Shown here: in pieces, positions 33,434 through 43,143 of the stretch
Layout: every line of letters starts with the position of its first letter
Position numbering within the stretch: the first letter of the stretch is position 1
NCBI GenBank assembly: GCA_032128395.1
Contig: JAQBGV010000237.1
Span: forward strand, 1 to 64,000
Length of the DNA: 64,000 nucleotides
Direction of reading: 5' to 3'
From: JAQBGV01 sp032128395
GTDB taxonomy: Bacteria; Planctomycetota; UBA8108; UBA1146
Notes under the pieces: generated by a model
The model's database searches: none
What the model was told of the DNA's origin: nothing
The model's input: the letters and a program-made list of their open reading frames with translations, nothing else
Position numbers and translations under genes: made by a program

Positions 33434-34672
33434 CTACCGGCTCGCCGGGGCGTCGTCACCCTCATCGTCGATGGGGTAGGGCTCGCCCTCCGGGCGGAGT
33501 TGGCGCTGGTCGCGCATTCGGCCGAGTCGTCGCTCCCGCAGCTGCTTCGCCCGCTCCCGCAGATCCTCGACCTGATCGACTTCATCCACGATCTCGATCC
33601 CGAGGATCGTCTCGACGATGTCCTCCATCGTGAGCAAGCCGCAAGTGCCGCCGTGTTCGTCCGCTACCATCGCGATCGGCTCCCGCGCCCCGACGAACGC
33701 GTCGAGCGCCTTTCGCAAGGTTCCGATCTCGGGGAGATAGCGGACCTCCCGCGCGAATTCGCCGAGCGTCGCCGTGCGATTTCCATCGACGGCGACAGCG
33801 CGGAGCACGTCGCGTTGGAAGAGATACCCGGTGACGTGATCGCGGTTCCCGACGTAGAGCGGGATTCGTGTGTAGGCGCCACCTTCGGGGTCGGCGAGAA
33901 ACTCTTCGACCGTGGTTTCGGCGGGGAGCATGTAGCAGACGGTACGCGGGGTCATCACGTCCCCGATCTGGACCTTGTCGAAGTTGAGAATGTTGCGATA
34001 CAGGTCCTTCTCGTGTCGGCGGAGCTCCCCGGTGGTCGCGGCCATGTCGATCAATGCCTCGAGTTCTCCCCGCGAGATTCCGTGCTTCTCCCCGCGCGTG
34101 AGCAGCCCGGTCAAGGCGCGGGTGAAGAACAGGACCGGGGCCATCACCGCGGTCATCCCTTTCAGGCAGTAGCCGACGAAGCCGACGAGCGAGCGCGAGT
34201 AGGTCGCACCGAGGGTCTTCGGGATGATCTCGGAGAAGGTGAGGATCATGAAGGTGAGCACGCCGGAGAAGACGCCGACCCAGAAGTCATCCGCGATCTT
34301 GCGCATCTGGGCGCCCGCCAGGGTCGCGCCGAGCGTGTTCGAGATGGTGTTCAGGGTGAGGATTGCGCTGATCGCGTCGTCGATTCGATGCGTCTTGAGC
34401 TCGTAGAGCCAGCGGACTCCCCGACCGGTGTCCCTTCGGTCGGTGAGCGTGGCGAGCGGCACCGAGAGCAACGCAGCCTCGAGGAGTGAGCAGAGGAAGC
34501 TCAATCCGAGCGTGACCGTGGCGTAGACGATCAGGAGCGTCCACTCGGCGTCCAGTGGGTCGACCATCGCCAGCGGGAACTCGGCGAGCGGGAGCTCAGC
34601 GAGGGGTACGAAGCCTGGAATGCCTCCGGCCGCGAGAAACCCGCCGGCCAAGATCCCCCCGCTCACCTTCAC
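33434..34672 (-). CDS. CNNM/CorC-family transmembrane protein with CBS pair
   Basis: 412 residues. An N-terminal DUF21/CNNM region with four hydrophobic segments (LLIVYATVTLGLSFL, SAILTLNTISNTLGATLAG, VGVFSGVLTFMILTFSEIIPKTLG, VGYCLKGMTAVMAPVLFF) is followed by a CBS-domain pair (GDVMTPRTVCYM ... LLTMEDIVETILGIEI). Such proteins are implicated in Mg/Co transport or membrane ion homeostasis. The C terminus is charged. The frame starts at GTG 34672, but ATG 34567 (MVDPLDAEWTLLIV) fits the family N terminus; neither has a clear ribosome site. Transport is by family only. Confidence 0.85.
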   Translation of the reverse strand: MKVSGGILAGGFLAAGGIPGFVPLAELPLAEFPLAMVDPLDAEWTLLIVYATVTLGLSFLCSLLEAALLSVPLATLTDRRDTGRGVRWLYELKTHRIDDAISAILTLNTISNTLGATLAGAQMRKIADDFWVGVFSGVLTFMILTFSEIIPKTLGATYSRSLVGFVGYCLKGMTAVMAPVLFFTRALTGLLTRGEKHGISRGELEALIDMAATTGELRRHEKDLYRNILNFDKVQIGDVMTPRTVCYMLPAETTVEEFLADPEGGAYTRIPLYVGNRDHVTGYLFQRDVLRAVAVDGNRTATLGEFAREVRYLPEIGTLRKALDAFVGAREPIAMVADEHGGTCGLLTMEDIVETILGIEIVDEVDQVEDLRERAKQLRERRLGRMRDQRQLRPEGEPYPIDDEGDDAPASR

Positions 34673-34807
34673 CCCAGCCCAGTTGGATTCCAGAACGCCC
34701 CACCGCTATTCAGGCCACCCGCTACTCAGCCCACCACGTGAGCCGCGTGCTAGGGCACCGGTCTCGGCCAGTCGGGGCAGCTTATCGATTCCTGGGGAGA
34801 ACGGAAG

Positions 34808-34837
34808 ACGGGCCGAGGGAGTGCGCTCCCTCGGCCC
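34808..34837 (-). terminator. Strong hairpin terminator
   Basis: CGGGCCGAGGGAG (34808-34820) pairs perfectly with 34825-34837 around TGCG, a 13-bp stem. It lies about 80 bases downstream of the minus-strand stop at 34915 and ahead of the CNNM gene. No T-tract follows. Confidence 0.6.
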
Positions 34838-34890
34838 GCCATCGTCCACTTCTGCGGTTCGTTCAAGTCCCGATCCCTCGGATCGGAAGC

Positions 34891-34910
34891 ACTCCTTCGA
34901 CGGGCTGCTA
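34891..34910 (-). repeat. Repeat family A copy 3
   Basis: CTTCGACGGGCTGCTAG matches the conserved right end seen at 4811-4834 and 5710-5731. On the minus strand it begins seven bases after the stop codon of the next gene and reads TAGCAGCCCGTCGAAG. Confidence 0.45.
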
Positions 34911-34914
34911 GTTC

Positions 34915-35769
34915 CTAGTCCTCGGTCTTCTCCCCTTGCATCGCGAGCCCCCCGGGGATGTGCTTCGAGACCCATTCGGCGGAGAGCCTGCCCTCGATGA
35001 CGATCCGGAAGACGAACCCATTGACCCTGCCGTTCCAGGCGAGGCCCGCCTGTCCTGGGCCAGGCTCCTCGACGAACTTCTCATCCTCGGCACTCGACGC
35101 AGTGACGCGGCCGCTCTGCATCGCGCTGATCACTCCGTCCCGCATCCGCATCCCGAAGGTCACTCGATCCTCGACCGCGAGCTGCGAGAGAGGTTCTGCG
35201 GGGATCGGGCGCCCCTTCGGTGCGAGTGTCTTCGACAGCTTCAGGCACTGTCGTCCGACCTGGCTGCCGACGACCTTCTTGCCCTTGTCCCAGACGTAGA
35301 TCGTGGAGAGCAGATCCTTCCTGTCGCTCGAGGACATCGAAAGGAAATCGACGGAGAGCTCGACGTCACCATCCCACTCCGCCGTGTGCAGGAACGTCCC
35401 CCGGTCGGCGATGATCAAGCCGTCCTCGACCGTGGTCCAGGTTCCCTCGTACCCCTGCGACCAACGAATGCGACGCTTGGTGTCCTTCATGGCGGGGGTC
35501 CAGTCGGCGAGCAGGTCGATATCCTTCGTCGAGAAGTCGTAGACGAGGCGTACACGGCCCTCGTCCGTGATCTCCGCGGATGTCGCATGGAAGTGCGGGA
35601 GGACCACGTCCTCGACGAGCACCGGAGCCGCACTCTTCGCGCTCGGTACCGAGCCCGTAGGGTCTTCCTGCGCGAGGACCGGGAGTGAGAATGCGAGCCC
35701 AACTGCGACGAACAAGAGGAGAACGCGAAAGCCCCGCCGATGAACTTCAGCCTGAGAGAGTTGTGCCAT
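34915..35769 (-). CDS. Hypothetical secreted protein
   Basis: 284 residues. Signal peptide FRVLLLFVAVGLAFSLPVLAQ, then a Thr/Trp/Asp-rich probably beta-sandwich protein (LVYDFSTKDIDLLADW, IRWSQGYEGTWTTVEDGLI). The overall pattern resembles concanavalin-like family-of-unknown-function exoproteins. ATG 35769 has AAGGAG eight bases upstream; the frame runs on to 36303 without support. I do not recognise the function. It is divergent from the esterase gene. Confidence 0.7.
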   Translation of the reverse strand: MAQLSQAEVHRRGFRVLLLFVAVGLAFSLPVLAQEDPTGSVPSAKSAAPVLVEDVVLPHFHATSAEITDEGRVRLVYDFSTKDIDLLADWTPAMKDTKRRIRWSQGYEGTWTTVEDGLIIADRGTFLHTAEWDGDVELSVDFLSMSSSDRKDLLSTIYVWDKGKKVVGSQVGRQCLKLSKTLAPKGRPIPAEPLSQLAVEDRVTFGMRMRDGVISAMQSGRVTASSAEDEKFVEEPGPGQAGLAWNGRVNGFVFRIVIEGRLSAEWVSKHIPGGLAMQGEKTED

Positions 35770-36236
35770 CGAGATACTCCTTCCCGAGCCCTTGCAGCGT
35801 GACCCTGAACCCGTGGCAGCCTTGTCAGGGGCTGAGGATGGGCCAGGGACTCGATGTCGGGCCCCCGGATCCAGGCGGGGGGAGGGGGCTCGACGCGCCG
35901 GCCATGCAACACCCGGACCGAAGCTCGATGTCGACCTCTTCTCTGCGCCGCTGAACTCGATCGCGAAGTAGCCCATCGGCCGGTGGTTCGCCCGCTGCGG
36001 ACCAAATCCGCGCCCGGTGATCCTCCGCGTGAAACGCCCGGGCGCGAGTCTGGACCGGTCGCTCCGGCGTCGGTACCCGGGGATGGGTACCCGGGGACTT
36101 GGCGATCCCCACCACATCTCGAGGCGGCTCGGACCCTTGCGGGAGCCGTGGCGATACGCTCCTGTATCTCCCGTTCGGCACGCCCCAGTCGGGGTGCTCG
36201 CCCGAGGTGGGGTCTCTTCTGAGGTCGTCGTTGGAC
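35770..36236. other. Intergenic region between divergent genes
   Basis: 467 bases with no convincing gene. A 12-bp direct repeat GGTACCCGGGGA occurs at 36072-36083 and 36086-36097. Frames on both strands have Arg/Ser/Pro-rich translations typical of GC-rich non-coding DNA. Promoters for both flanking genes should lie here but I cannot place them. Confidence 0.4.
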
Positions 36237-37667
36237 ATGGGAATGAGGGACGCGATGCCCCGTCGGAGGTTCGAACTGAGGATTCTCGCCAGACGCATCG
36301 CACGGGTACTCGTCCCGGTTCTGCTCTGCGTCGGATTCGCCGCCCCTCTCTTTTCGCAGGGGGAAGAGCGAGAGCCGGGTCCAGGAGCGAAGCCCCACCA
36401 ACTCTACGAATCGACCTCGAGAGGCGGTCTCCGCTACACCTGGGTCATCCCGAAGCAGCTCGGTCCCGAAGGGGATCGAGCAATCACCGTCCTCCTCCAC
36501 GGCACCGGACTCGACTATCGGTGGGGTCACGCGAACCACGGTGCAGGCCGGTTTCGCCCCGACGACGTGGTGGTGTCGGTCGATGGCACTTCTCCGGCCC
36601 AAGATGGGAGCCGCCTCTTTCTCGGCGAATCGAAGGACGGGGACGCATTCCACGAGTATCTCGTCGAGATGCGAGAGAAGTTCGCGGTCGATCGCGTCTT
36701 CCTCTACGGGCACAGCCAAGGGGGATTTTTCGTCGCGTATTACGCGGGTCTGCATCCGGAGGATGTGGACGGCATCGTCGCCCACGCTTCGGGAGCGTGG
36801 TCGAACTCGAAAACCACCGGCAAGGTTCGCGACCTACCGATCGTATTCCTCCACGGCACCGCCGACCCGGTCGTCCCCTTCACGAACTCGACCGGCACTC
36901 TTGATCACTACCGAAAGCAGGGGCTCGACCTCGCCCGACTCCGACGTCTCCCCGGATACAATCACTGGCCGAACGAGGTGCGGGCGGGAGAGTGCATCAC
37001 CTGGTGCGCGGGAATGGCCACGGACAACGCGGCCTACGCACTCGCTTGCGCCGAGGAGCTGCTCCGCGCGAAGGGGAAGGACGGCGTTCAGTATCAGACC
37101 GCCGTCGATTATTCGGGCGCGGCTGCGATCCTCGGCAGGTTCTCGCCGAACTCGAAGCGCAAGTTGAGGAAGTCGCCGAAAGAGGCCGCGCAGATCGCGA
37201 AGACGCTCCTTTCGAAGATCGAATCGGCCGGCAAGAAGCACAGCAAGGAGATTCAAAAGGGCCTGCCCGGCGGTCTTCGCCTCGACGGCGGGCCCTGGCT
37301 CGGTCACCTGCTCGCGGTCCGGGAAGACATGCGCGGGGTGCCGGCGATCGAAGCTCTCTGCAAGGCGCTGAAGTTCGATGACAAGGTCAAGGAGCACCAC
37401 GCCGCGGTTCGGCGGGCACTGAAGCCGTGGTACGACGGCAAGACTCCCGCCGAGATCTACGCTGCCGCGATCGAGGAGATCCCGAATGCATTCCTGTACG
37501 ACGCGTGGCCCCCCGAGTACGGCGCGAAATTGATGGAGTGGCACGAATCGGCGGAATCCCTCGGCATCACTCCGAAGGACCGTGCCCGTTTCGCGCCGGT
37601 CGAAGCGTGGCGAAAGGGACTGATCGACGGGGAGAAGGAGTATCGGGAGCTCTGGCTGCGCTGGTGA
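36237..37667 (+). CDS. Secreted alpha/beta-hydrolase (esterase-like)
   Basis: About 476 residues. A signal peptide or anchor (ARVLVPVLLCVGFAAPLFSQ) is followed by an alpha/beta-hydrolase fold with oxyanion loop VLLHGTGLDYRW, nucleophile elbow GHSQGG, Asp in HGTADPVVP and His in GYNHWPNE, a complete Ser-Asp-His triad. Residues beyond about 270 form a helical, Lys-rich C-terminal extension of unknown role. It is likely a polyhydroxybutyrate-depolymerase/feruloyl-esterase-like enzyme; the substrate is unknown. Three in-frame ATGs (36237, 36243, 36255) are possible starts. It converges with the next gene three bases away. Confidence 0.8.
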   Translation: MGMRDAMPRRRFELRILARRIARVLVPVLLCVGFAAPLFSQGEEREPGPGAKPHQLYESTSRGGLRYTWVIPKQLGPEGDRAITVLLHGTGLDYRWGHANHGAGRFRPDDVVVSVDGTSPAQDGSRLFLGESKDGDAFHEYLVEMREKFAVDRVFLYGHSQGGFFVAYYAGLHPEDVDGIVAHASGAWSNSKTTGKVRDLPIVFLHGTADPVVPFTNSTGTLDHYRKQGLDLARLRRLPGYNHWPNEVRAGECITWCAGMATDNAAYALACAEELLRAKGKDGVQYQTAVDYSGAAAILGRFSPNSKRKLRKSPKEAAQIAKTLLSKIESAGKKHSKEIQKGLPGGLRLDGGPWLGHLLAVREDMRGVPAIEALCKALKFDDKVKEHHAAVRRALKPWYDGKTPAEIYAAAIEEIPNAFLYDAWPPEYGAKLMEWHESAESLGITPKDRARFAPVEAWRKGLIDGEKEYRELWLRW

Positions 37668-37670
37668 CCG

Positions 37671-38666
37671 CTACTGTCCCAGGCGATTCTCGATCGCCGC
37701 CCGCAGCTCCTCGTTCTCGATCGAGGGGAGGAGCTGTCGCAGCGCCGCGAGCGCCCGCGCGCTCCCCTGCAACAGGAGAGCGGAGAGTGCATCATCCCGA
37801 TGGGACTCCTGCGTCTCGATCCAGTGGACGAGGAGGTCCGCGGCGCGATCGCCCGGGATGTGAGCCAGTGCGAAGAGCACCGTCTCCTCATCCGCTCCGT
37901 CGAGGTCGGGGGTGGCGAGCCGCATCTCGAGCTGGTCGAGCCACCCGGCGGTCAGGTCTGGGTTCTCCCCTCCGTGGAAGGCCAGCAGCATCGGGAGCAG
38001 TGCATCGTCGAACAGCTCGTGGCGAAACTCTGTGAGGGCCGGGCTCAATTCTTCTGCATCACGTCCGGAGAGATGGAGACCGTAGGCGAGGAAACTCTCG
38101 TGCTCCTCGGCGAGCGTTCGGAAAAATCGACCCATCCAGAGCTCTTCCTGCTTGAAAGCCGCTCCGATCAAGTCGTTCGCCCCACTCTTGGCGGTGCGTA
38201 TGAAATCCTCGAGGAGAGTTTCGAAGAGGGGGTACCCCGCTTCCCCGAACGCGAGGAGGTCAGCCCCGAGCAGCCACAACGCCTCGAGATCTCCGGCGGC
38301 GATCGCTCGCTCGTACGCTGCCTCCGCCTCCTCGAGCTTGGTGATGACTCGCCCCGGGCCGCTCGCCGGCGAGAAGCGTTGGGTGGGGGTGTCGGTGGAC
38401 TCGGAGTCCTGCTCCCCATCCGCGGCCGGCGTCTGGCGTTGCGCCCGCGAAAGCTCCGAGCGCAGGCGCGCTTCCTCGAGGCGAGATAGCTTCAATTCCG
38501 AGTTCAGCTCGTGGATTCGTCCCCCGAGGTCGGCGGGGGACTCGATTCCGGCGGATGAATCAGGGGTCCCGGACGCATCGGTGGGGGACGAGGCCACTTG
38601 GACGCCGATCAGGAACCCGCCGAGGATGGAGAGTGAGACGACGATGATGATGCGAAGGGCGGCCAT
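37671..38666 (-). CDS. Membrane-anchored hypothetical protein, HEAT-like C terminus
   Basis: 331 residues. A single N-terminal membrane segment (ALRIIIVVSLSILGGFLIGV) is followed by a short coiled coil (LGGRIHELNSELKLSRLEEARLRSELSRAQ, here read as two heptad runs) and an acidic, alpha-helical part that looks HEAT-like near the end (ADLLVHWIETQESHRDDALSALLL). ATG 38666 has GGAGG five bases ahead. Function is unknown. Confidence 0.65.
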   Translation of the reverse strand: MAALRIIIVVSLSILGGFLIGVQVASSPTDASGTPDSSAGIESPADLGGRIHELNSELKLSRLEEARLRSELSRAQRQTPAADGEQDSESTDTPTQRFSPASGPGRVITKLEEAEAAYERAIAAGDLEALWLLGADLLAFGEAGYPLFETLLEDFIRTAKSGANDLIGAAFKQEELWMGRFFRTLAEEHESFLAYGLHLSGRDAEELSPALTEFRHELFDDALLPMLLAFHGGENPDLTAGWLDQLEMRLATPDLDGADEETVLFALAHIPGDRAADLLVHWIETQESHRDDALSALLLQGSARALAALRQLLPSIENEELRAAIENRLGQ

Positions 38667-38728
38667 GCCACCTCCAACCGGGCGCGGACCGGATCGGCTG
38701 CCCCGCAATTGTCGCACACCCAACCGGC

Positions 38729-38823
38729 TAGGAGGCGGTCGGGATACCTCGATCTGAGCCGCCGTCCGACCGGGCGTGAGCAAGCCGGCGACGTCCGAAT
38801 CGAGGTTTTCCGACAGTCTCCTC
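38729..38823. repeat. Repeat family B, 95-bp imperfect palindrome
   Basis: The 25-base arms at 38729-38753 and 38799-38823 are inverted and agree at about 20 positions. The outer ends read TAGGAGGCGGTCGGG and, on the other strand, GAGGAGACTGTCGGA, both ending in ACCTCGAT. A third arm-like copy follows the stop codon at 15109. No open frame is inside, so it is a candidate MITE or REP-like element. Confidence 0.7.
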
Positions 38824-38908
38824 GGGGTGCCGCGGAGCCCGTTCCCCCCCTCAAGCAGGTGAGGCATCGAGCCGATCTCTGATGATGGAACCAGACCAGG
38901 AGCGACCG

Positions 38909-39217
38909 ATGGCCGACGCGCCGGATTCCACGCTGAATGAATCTCGGAGCCGGACGATCCGGAAGAACCTCGATGCCCTCCTCGATGTCGAGATTCCCCT
39001 GATCGCCGTCCTGGCGGAGAAGAGCCTCAGCCTGTCGGAGATCCTCGATCTCGCGGTGGACAGCGTCATCGTCTTCTCGAAGCACAATTCCGACCCCATC
39101 TCGCTGCGTGTGAACAACGTCGAGGTCGGATCGGGGAAGACGATCAAGGTCGGGGACCACTTCGGGCTGCATCTGCGCCAATACTCCCCGGAGAAGGTCG
39201 TCCACACCCTCCTTTGA
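38909..39217 (+). CDS. Stand-alone FliN/SpoA-domain protein
   Basis: 102 residues ending in a SpoA (FliN C-terminal) domain: LDVEIPLIAVLAEKSLSLSEILDLAVDSVIVF, read here in two halves, then VNNVEVGSGKTIKVGDHFGL. Such domains form the switch-complex C-ring. This copy is shorter than the FliN in the main cluster and lies about 17 kb upstream, next to the flagellar regulators. AGGAG at 38898-38902 supports ATG 38909. It may be a second C-ring subunit or a FliY/FliM substitute; that is inference. Confidence 0.75.
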   Translation: MADAPDSTLNESRSRTIRKNLDALLDVEIPLIAVLAEKSLSLSEILDLAVDSVIVFSKHNSDPISLRVNNVEVGSGKTIKVGDHFGLHLRQYSPEKVVHTLL

Positions 39218-39365
39218 CGTAACTCCTTCCCTGGACGGTGCTTCCGAGGAATAGTTCCACCCCGGCACCACTCACATCCCGGTAACTCATTTCTAGCGAA
39301 TGACTTAGAGCCGTCGGGCTCGGTTCATGTCCCCAGATTTCTCTTCTGCTCTCCTCTCGGTGTCC

Positions 39366-39394
39366 TTTACAGTTTATAAAGTACAAGTTATGGT
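39366..39394 (+). promoter_or_regulatory. Sigma-70-like promoter before the flagellar regulators
   Basis: TTTACA (39366-39371) and TATGGT (39389-39394) are separated by 17 bases in an AT-rich stretch unusual for this genome. It lies 54 bases before the histidine-kinase ATG. Confidence 0.65.
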
Positions 39395-39447
39395 GTGTTC
39401 GAACGGCCGTGCTACGCCCACGGCCCAGTGGAGAGGGTGACGACCGA

Positions 39448-40334
39448 ATGGACTCGGGACGCGTGGCGCTCTCACCCCCCTCCACCGAGGAGGGGGAGGA
39501 ACTGCGCCGCCTCCTCGATGAGTACAAGGGAGTGACCTCCCGGCTCGTCGCATCGCATGACACGCTCCGGGCGCAACTCGCCGCGGTGAGACTCGAGCTC
39601 GCGGAGAAGAACCGCGAACTCGAACGTCGCAAGCGCCTCGAGGCGCTCGGCCGCGTCGCGGCCGGGGTCGCCCATGAGTTCCGCAATCCTCTCGGAGGGA
39701 TCCGGCTGACCGTCGACACCCTGCGGCGAGAGCTCGACGGGGATCGGGCGCGCGAGCGAGTCGAGAGAATCGCCCGCGCGGTCGAGCACCTGGACCGGAT
39801 CGTGGGCGACCTGATGAACTTCACCCGGGAGACCCCCCTCGAGCTGCGCCCGCACCCGATCGGCGCGTTGCTCGACGCCGCCGAGGAGATCGCTTTCGCC
39901 GGCGTCACCGACGACCTCCCGGAGATCGCTCGACTGGGGGATTCGGAGTGGTGCCTGCACGTCGATCGTCACGCGTTCGTGCAGGTCCTCGCCAATCTCC
40001 TCGACAACGCACGCAGGGCGATGGTGGGGACGGGGACTCTCTCCGCTGCCGGACCGCACATTTGCTTCACCTGGGGGAACCGAGAACGCAGCGCTTGGCT
40101 CGAGATCTCGGACCGTGGACCAGGGATCCCCGACGGAGAAGAGGAGCGGATCTTCCATCCGTTCCACTCCCTCCGAGAGGGTGGGACCGGTCTCGGCCTG
40201 GCGATCGTCCACAGCCGAGTCGAGTCGCACGGTGGTGCGATCACGGTCGTCGAGGGGAAAACGGGTGCACCGGCGGGGTTCGAGGGCGCTCGCTTCCGCA
40301 TCGAGCTACCCACGGGTGGCGGGAAGGGGGAGTG

Positions 40335-40335
<1 letters not shown>
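39448..40335 (+). CDS. Cytoplasmic sensor histidine kinase for flagellar genes
   Basis: 295 residues with no membrane segment. An N-terminal coiled coil (about 15-65) leads to the H-box AAGVAHEFRNPL with phospho-acceptor His76, an N-box (NLLDNARRAM), GPGIPDGEEERIFHPFHS and G-box GGTGLGLAI. It resembles FlgS/FleS/AtoS kinases. It should phosphorylate the NtrC-type regulator encoded next, with which it shares an ATGA overlap. ATG 39448 is preceded by GAGAGG. The signal it senses is unknown, but in FlgS systems it is export-apparatus status. Confidence 0.85.
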
Positions 40336-41708
<1,373 letters not shown>

Positions 41709-41870
41709 GCGGTCGGGAGGGGCCGACCGCTTCCGCCTCTGGAGGCGGATTCCGCCGGTGCGCGGCTCCCGGGGAAACCTGGGAGTCGCGCCCCCGCTCG
41801 GCTCCACAAGTCCAGGTGAAATCCACTCTTGTGAAGTGGGCGCCGGCCCCTTCGCCGCGGGTCTCGAGCG

Positions 41871-41886
41871 TGGCACCTGCTGTGCT
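41871..41886 (+). promoter_or_regulatory. Sigma-54 (-24/-12) promoter of the flagellar operon
   Basis: TGGCAC-CTGCT-GTGCT matches the consensus TGGCAC-N5-TTGCA with the invariant GG (41872-41873) and GC (41884-41885) exactly 10 bases apart. It lies 40 bases ahead of flgB, directly downstream of the sigma-54 activator gene. Confidence 0.85.
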
Positions 41887-41925
41887 CCGGGCGTCGAGTC
41901 GCTCGGTGAAGAACGAGGAGGACCA

Positions 41926-42369
41926 GTGAGCCAGATCTTCGCGGGCATGTTCGAAGGCGGGACGCTCGCCGGGCTCGAGCGGTCGATCGACTTCACGTCC
42001 GAGCGTCACCGGAGCCTTCTCTCGAACGTCGCCAACGCCGACACGCCGGGATACCGCCGGCGCGATATCGATGCCGTGGAGTTCCACCGGGAGCTCTCCC
42101 GAGCCTACGAACGCGGTGCTCGGCGGGTCGATGGTGCTTTCGGAGGACTCGACAAAGGGAATCAGCGCCTCGCCGCCGGGGCCCGGCCCTTCGGTTTCGC
42201 GTCCCTCGGCCGCGGTCCGCTCCGTCACGACGGGAACGACGTCTCGGTGGAGCGGGAGATGGCGCTCCTCGCCCAGAACGCGGGGGAGTACTCGGCGTAC
42301 TCCGCGCTCCTCCGGAAGGGTTTCCGACAACTGCGCGCGGCCATCACTGGTCGCCCTGAGGAAGGGTAG
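41926..42369 (+). CDS. flgB: Flagellar proximal rod protein FlgB
   Basis: 147 residues, the usual FlgB length, with the rod-protein N-terminal signature (ERHRSLLSNVANADTPGYRRRDI) and a coiled-coil C terminus (NDVSVEREMALLAQN). It would form the most proximal part of the rod between MS-ring and distal rod. GTG 41926 follows GAGGAGG. It is the first gene of the operon after the sigma-54 promoter. Confidence 0.93.
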   Translation: MSQIFAGMFEGGTLAGLERSIDFTSERHRSLLSNVANADTPGYRRRDIDAVEFHRELSRAYERGARRVDGAFGGLDKGNQRLAAGARPFGFASLGRGPLRHDGNDVSVEREMALLAQNAGEYSAYSALLRKGFRQLRAAITGRPEEG

Positions 42370-42377
42370 TCTGAGCG

Positions 42378-42773
42378 ATGCTCCGCACCCTCGACATCTC
42401 CGCGTCTGGTCTCGAGGCCCACCGGGTCTGGATGAACACGATCGCGGAGAACATCGCGAACGCGAACACGATCGAGCGAGACGGCAAGAACTCGCCCTAC
42501 CGCCGGAAAGAGCCGGTCTTCTCGGTCGCGCGGAACGGCAACCCCGGCGCCGTGCAAGTGACCGGAGTCGTCGAGGATCCATCTCCCTTCCGAATGGAGC
42601 ACGATCCGAACCACCCTCTGGCCGACGCCGAGGGTCGAGTCGCGTACCCGAACGTCCAAGTCATCCAGGAGATGGTCGACATGATGATGGCGAACCGCTC
42701 CTACGAGGCGAACGTCACCGCGATGGATGTCACCAAGAGCATGTTCAGCTCCGCGCTCCGGATCCTGGCGTAG
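42378..42773 (+). CDS. flgC: Flagellar proximal rod protein FlgC
   Basis: 131 residues. The N terminus MLRTLDISASGLEAHRVWMN and ENIANANT match FlgC, and the C terminus (MVDMMMANRSYEANVTAM) is the standard rod/hook terminal helix. It polymerises next to FlgB in the rod. It begins 8 bases after flgB. Confidence 0.95.
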   Translation: MLRTLDISASGLEAHRVWMNTIAENIANANTIERDGKNSPYRRKEPVFSVARNGNPGAVQVTGVVEDPSPFRMEHDPNHPLADAEGRVAYPNVQVIQEMVDMMMANRSYEANVTAMDVTKSMFSSALRILA

Positions 42774-42783
42774 GGAGGCCGCG

Positions 42784-43104
42784 ATGGCGATCGACGGACC
42801 GCTGCAGGTTCCGGGAGTCGGGCCGGCCCAGCCGGCCAAGCCCGCATCCCCGATGGACCCCATGCGACACGACGGGGCCACAGGGACGTCGTTCAAGGAG
42901 ATCCTGCGCACCTCGATCCAAGAGGTGAATCAGCTCCAGGTGCAGGCGGATGCGGCGATTCGGGAGCTCACGCTCGGCCGAACCGACAACGTCTCCGCGG
43001 TCGTGAACCAGGTGGAGAAGGCAGACCTCGCGTTCCGGGCGTTGCTCGCGGTGCGCAACAAGCTGATGGACGCCTACGAGGAGATCAACCGACTCCGAAT
43101 TTGA
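42784..43104 (+). CDS. fliE: Flagellar MS-ring/rod adaptor FliE
   Basis: 106 residues. The C-terminal half (SFKEILRTSIQEVNQLQVQA, VEKADLAFRALLAVRNKLMDAY read in parts) is characteristic of FliE, which joins the MS ring to the rod. A Pro/Ala-rich N terminus is typical. GGGAGG at 42774-42779 supports ATG 42784. Confidence 0.92.
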   Translation: MAIDGPLQVPGVGPAQPAKPASPMDPMRHDGATGTSFKEILRTSIQEVNQLQVQADAAIRELTLGRTDNVSAVVNQVEKADLAFRALLAVRNKLMDAYEEINRLRI

Positions 43105-43143
43105 AGCCGTGGCAACGGACGCCGCGCGCGATGAGAGGGGACC

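Noticed and set aside
33314..34489. 391-residue plus-strand frame beginning in the tRNA
   Set aside because: It starts inside the tRNA-Ser gene and is antisense to the CNNM/CBS gene.
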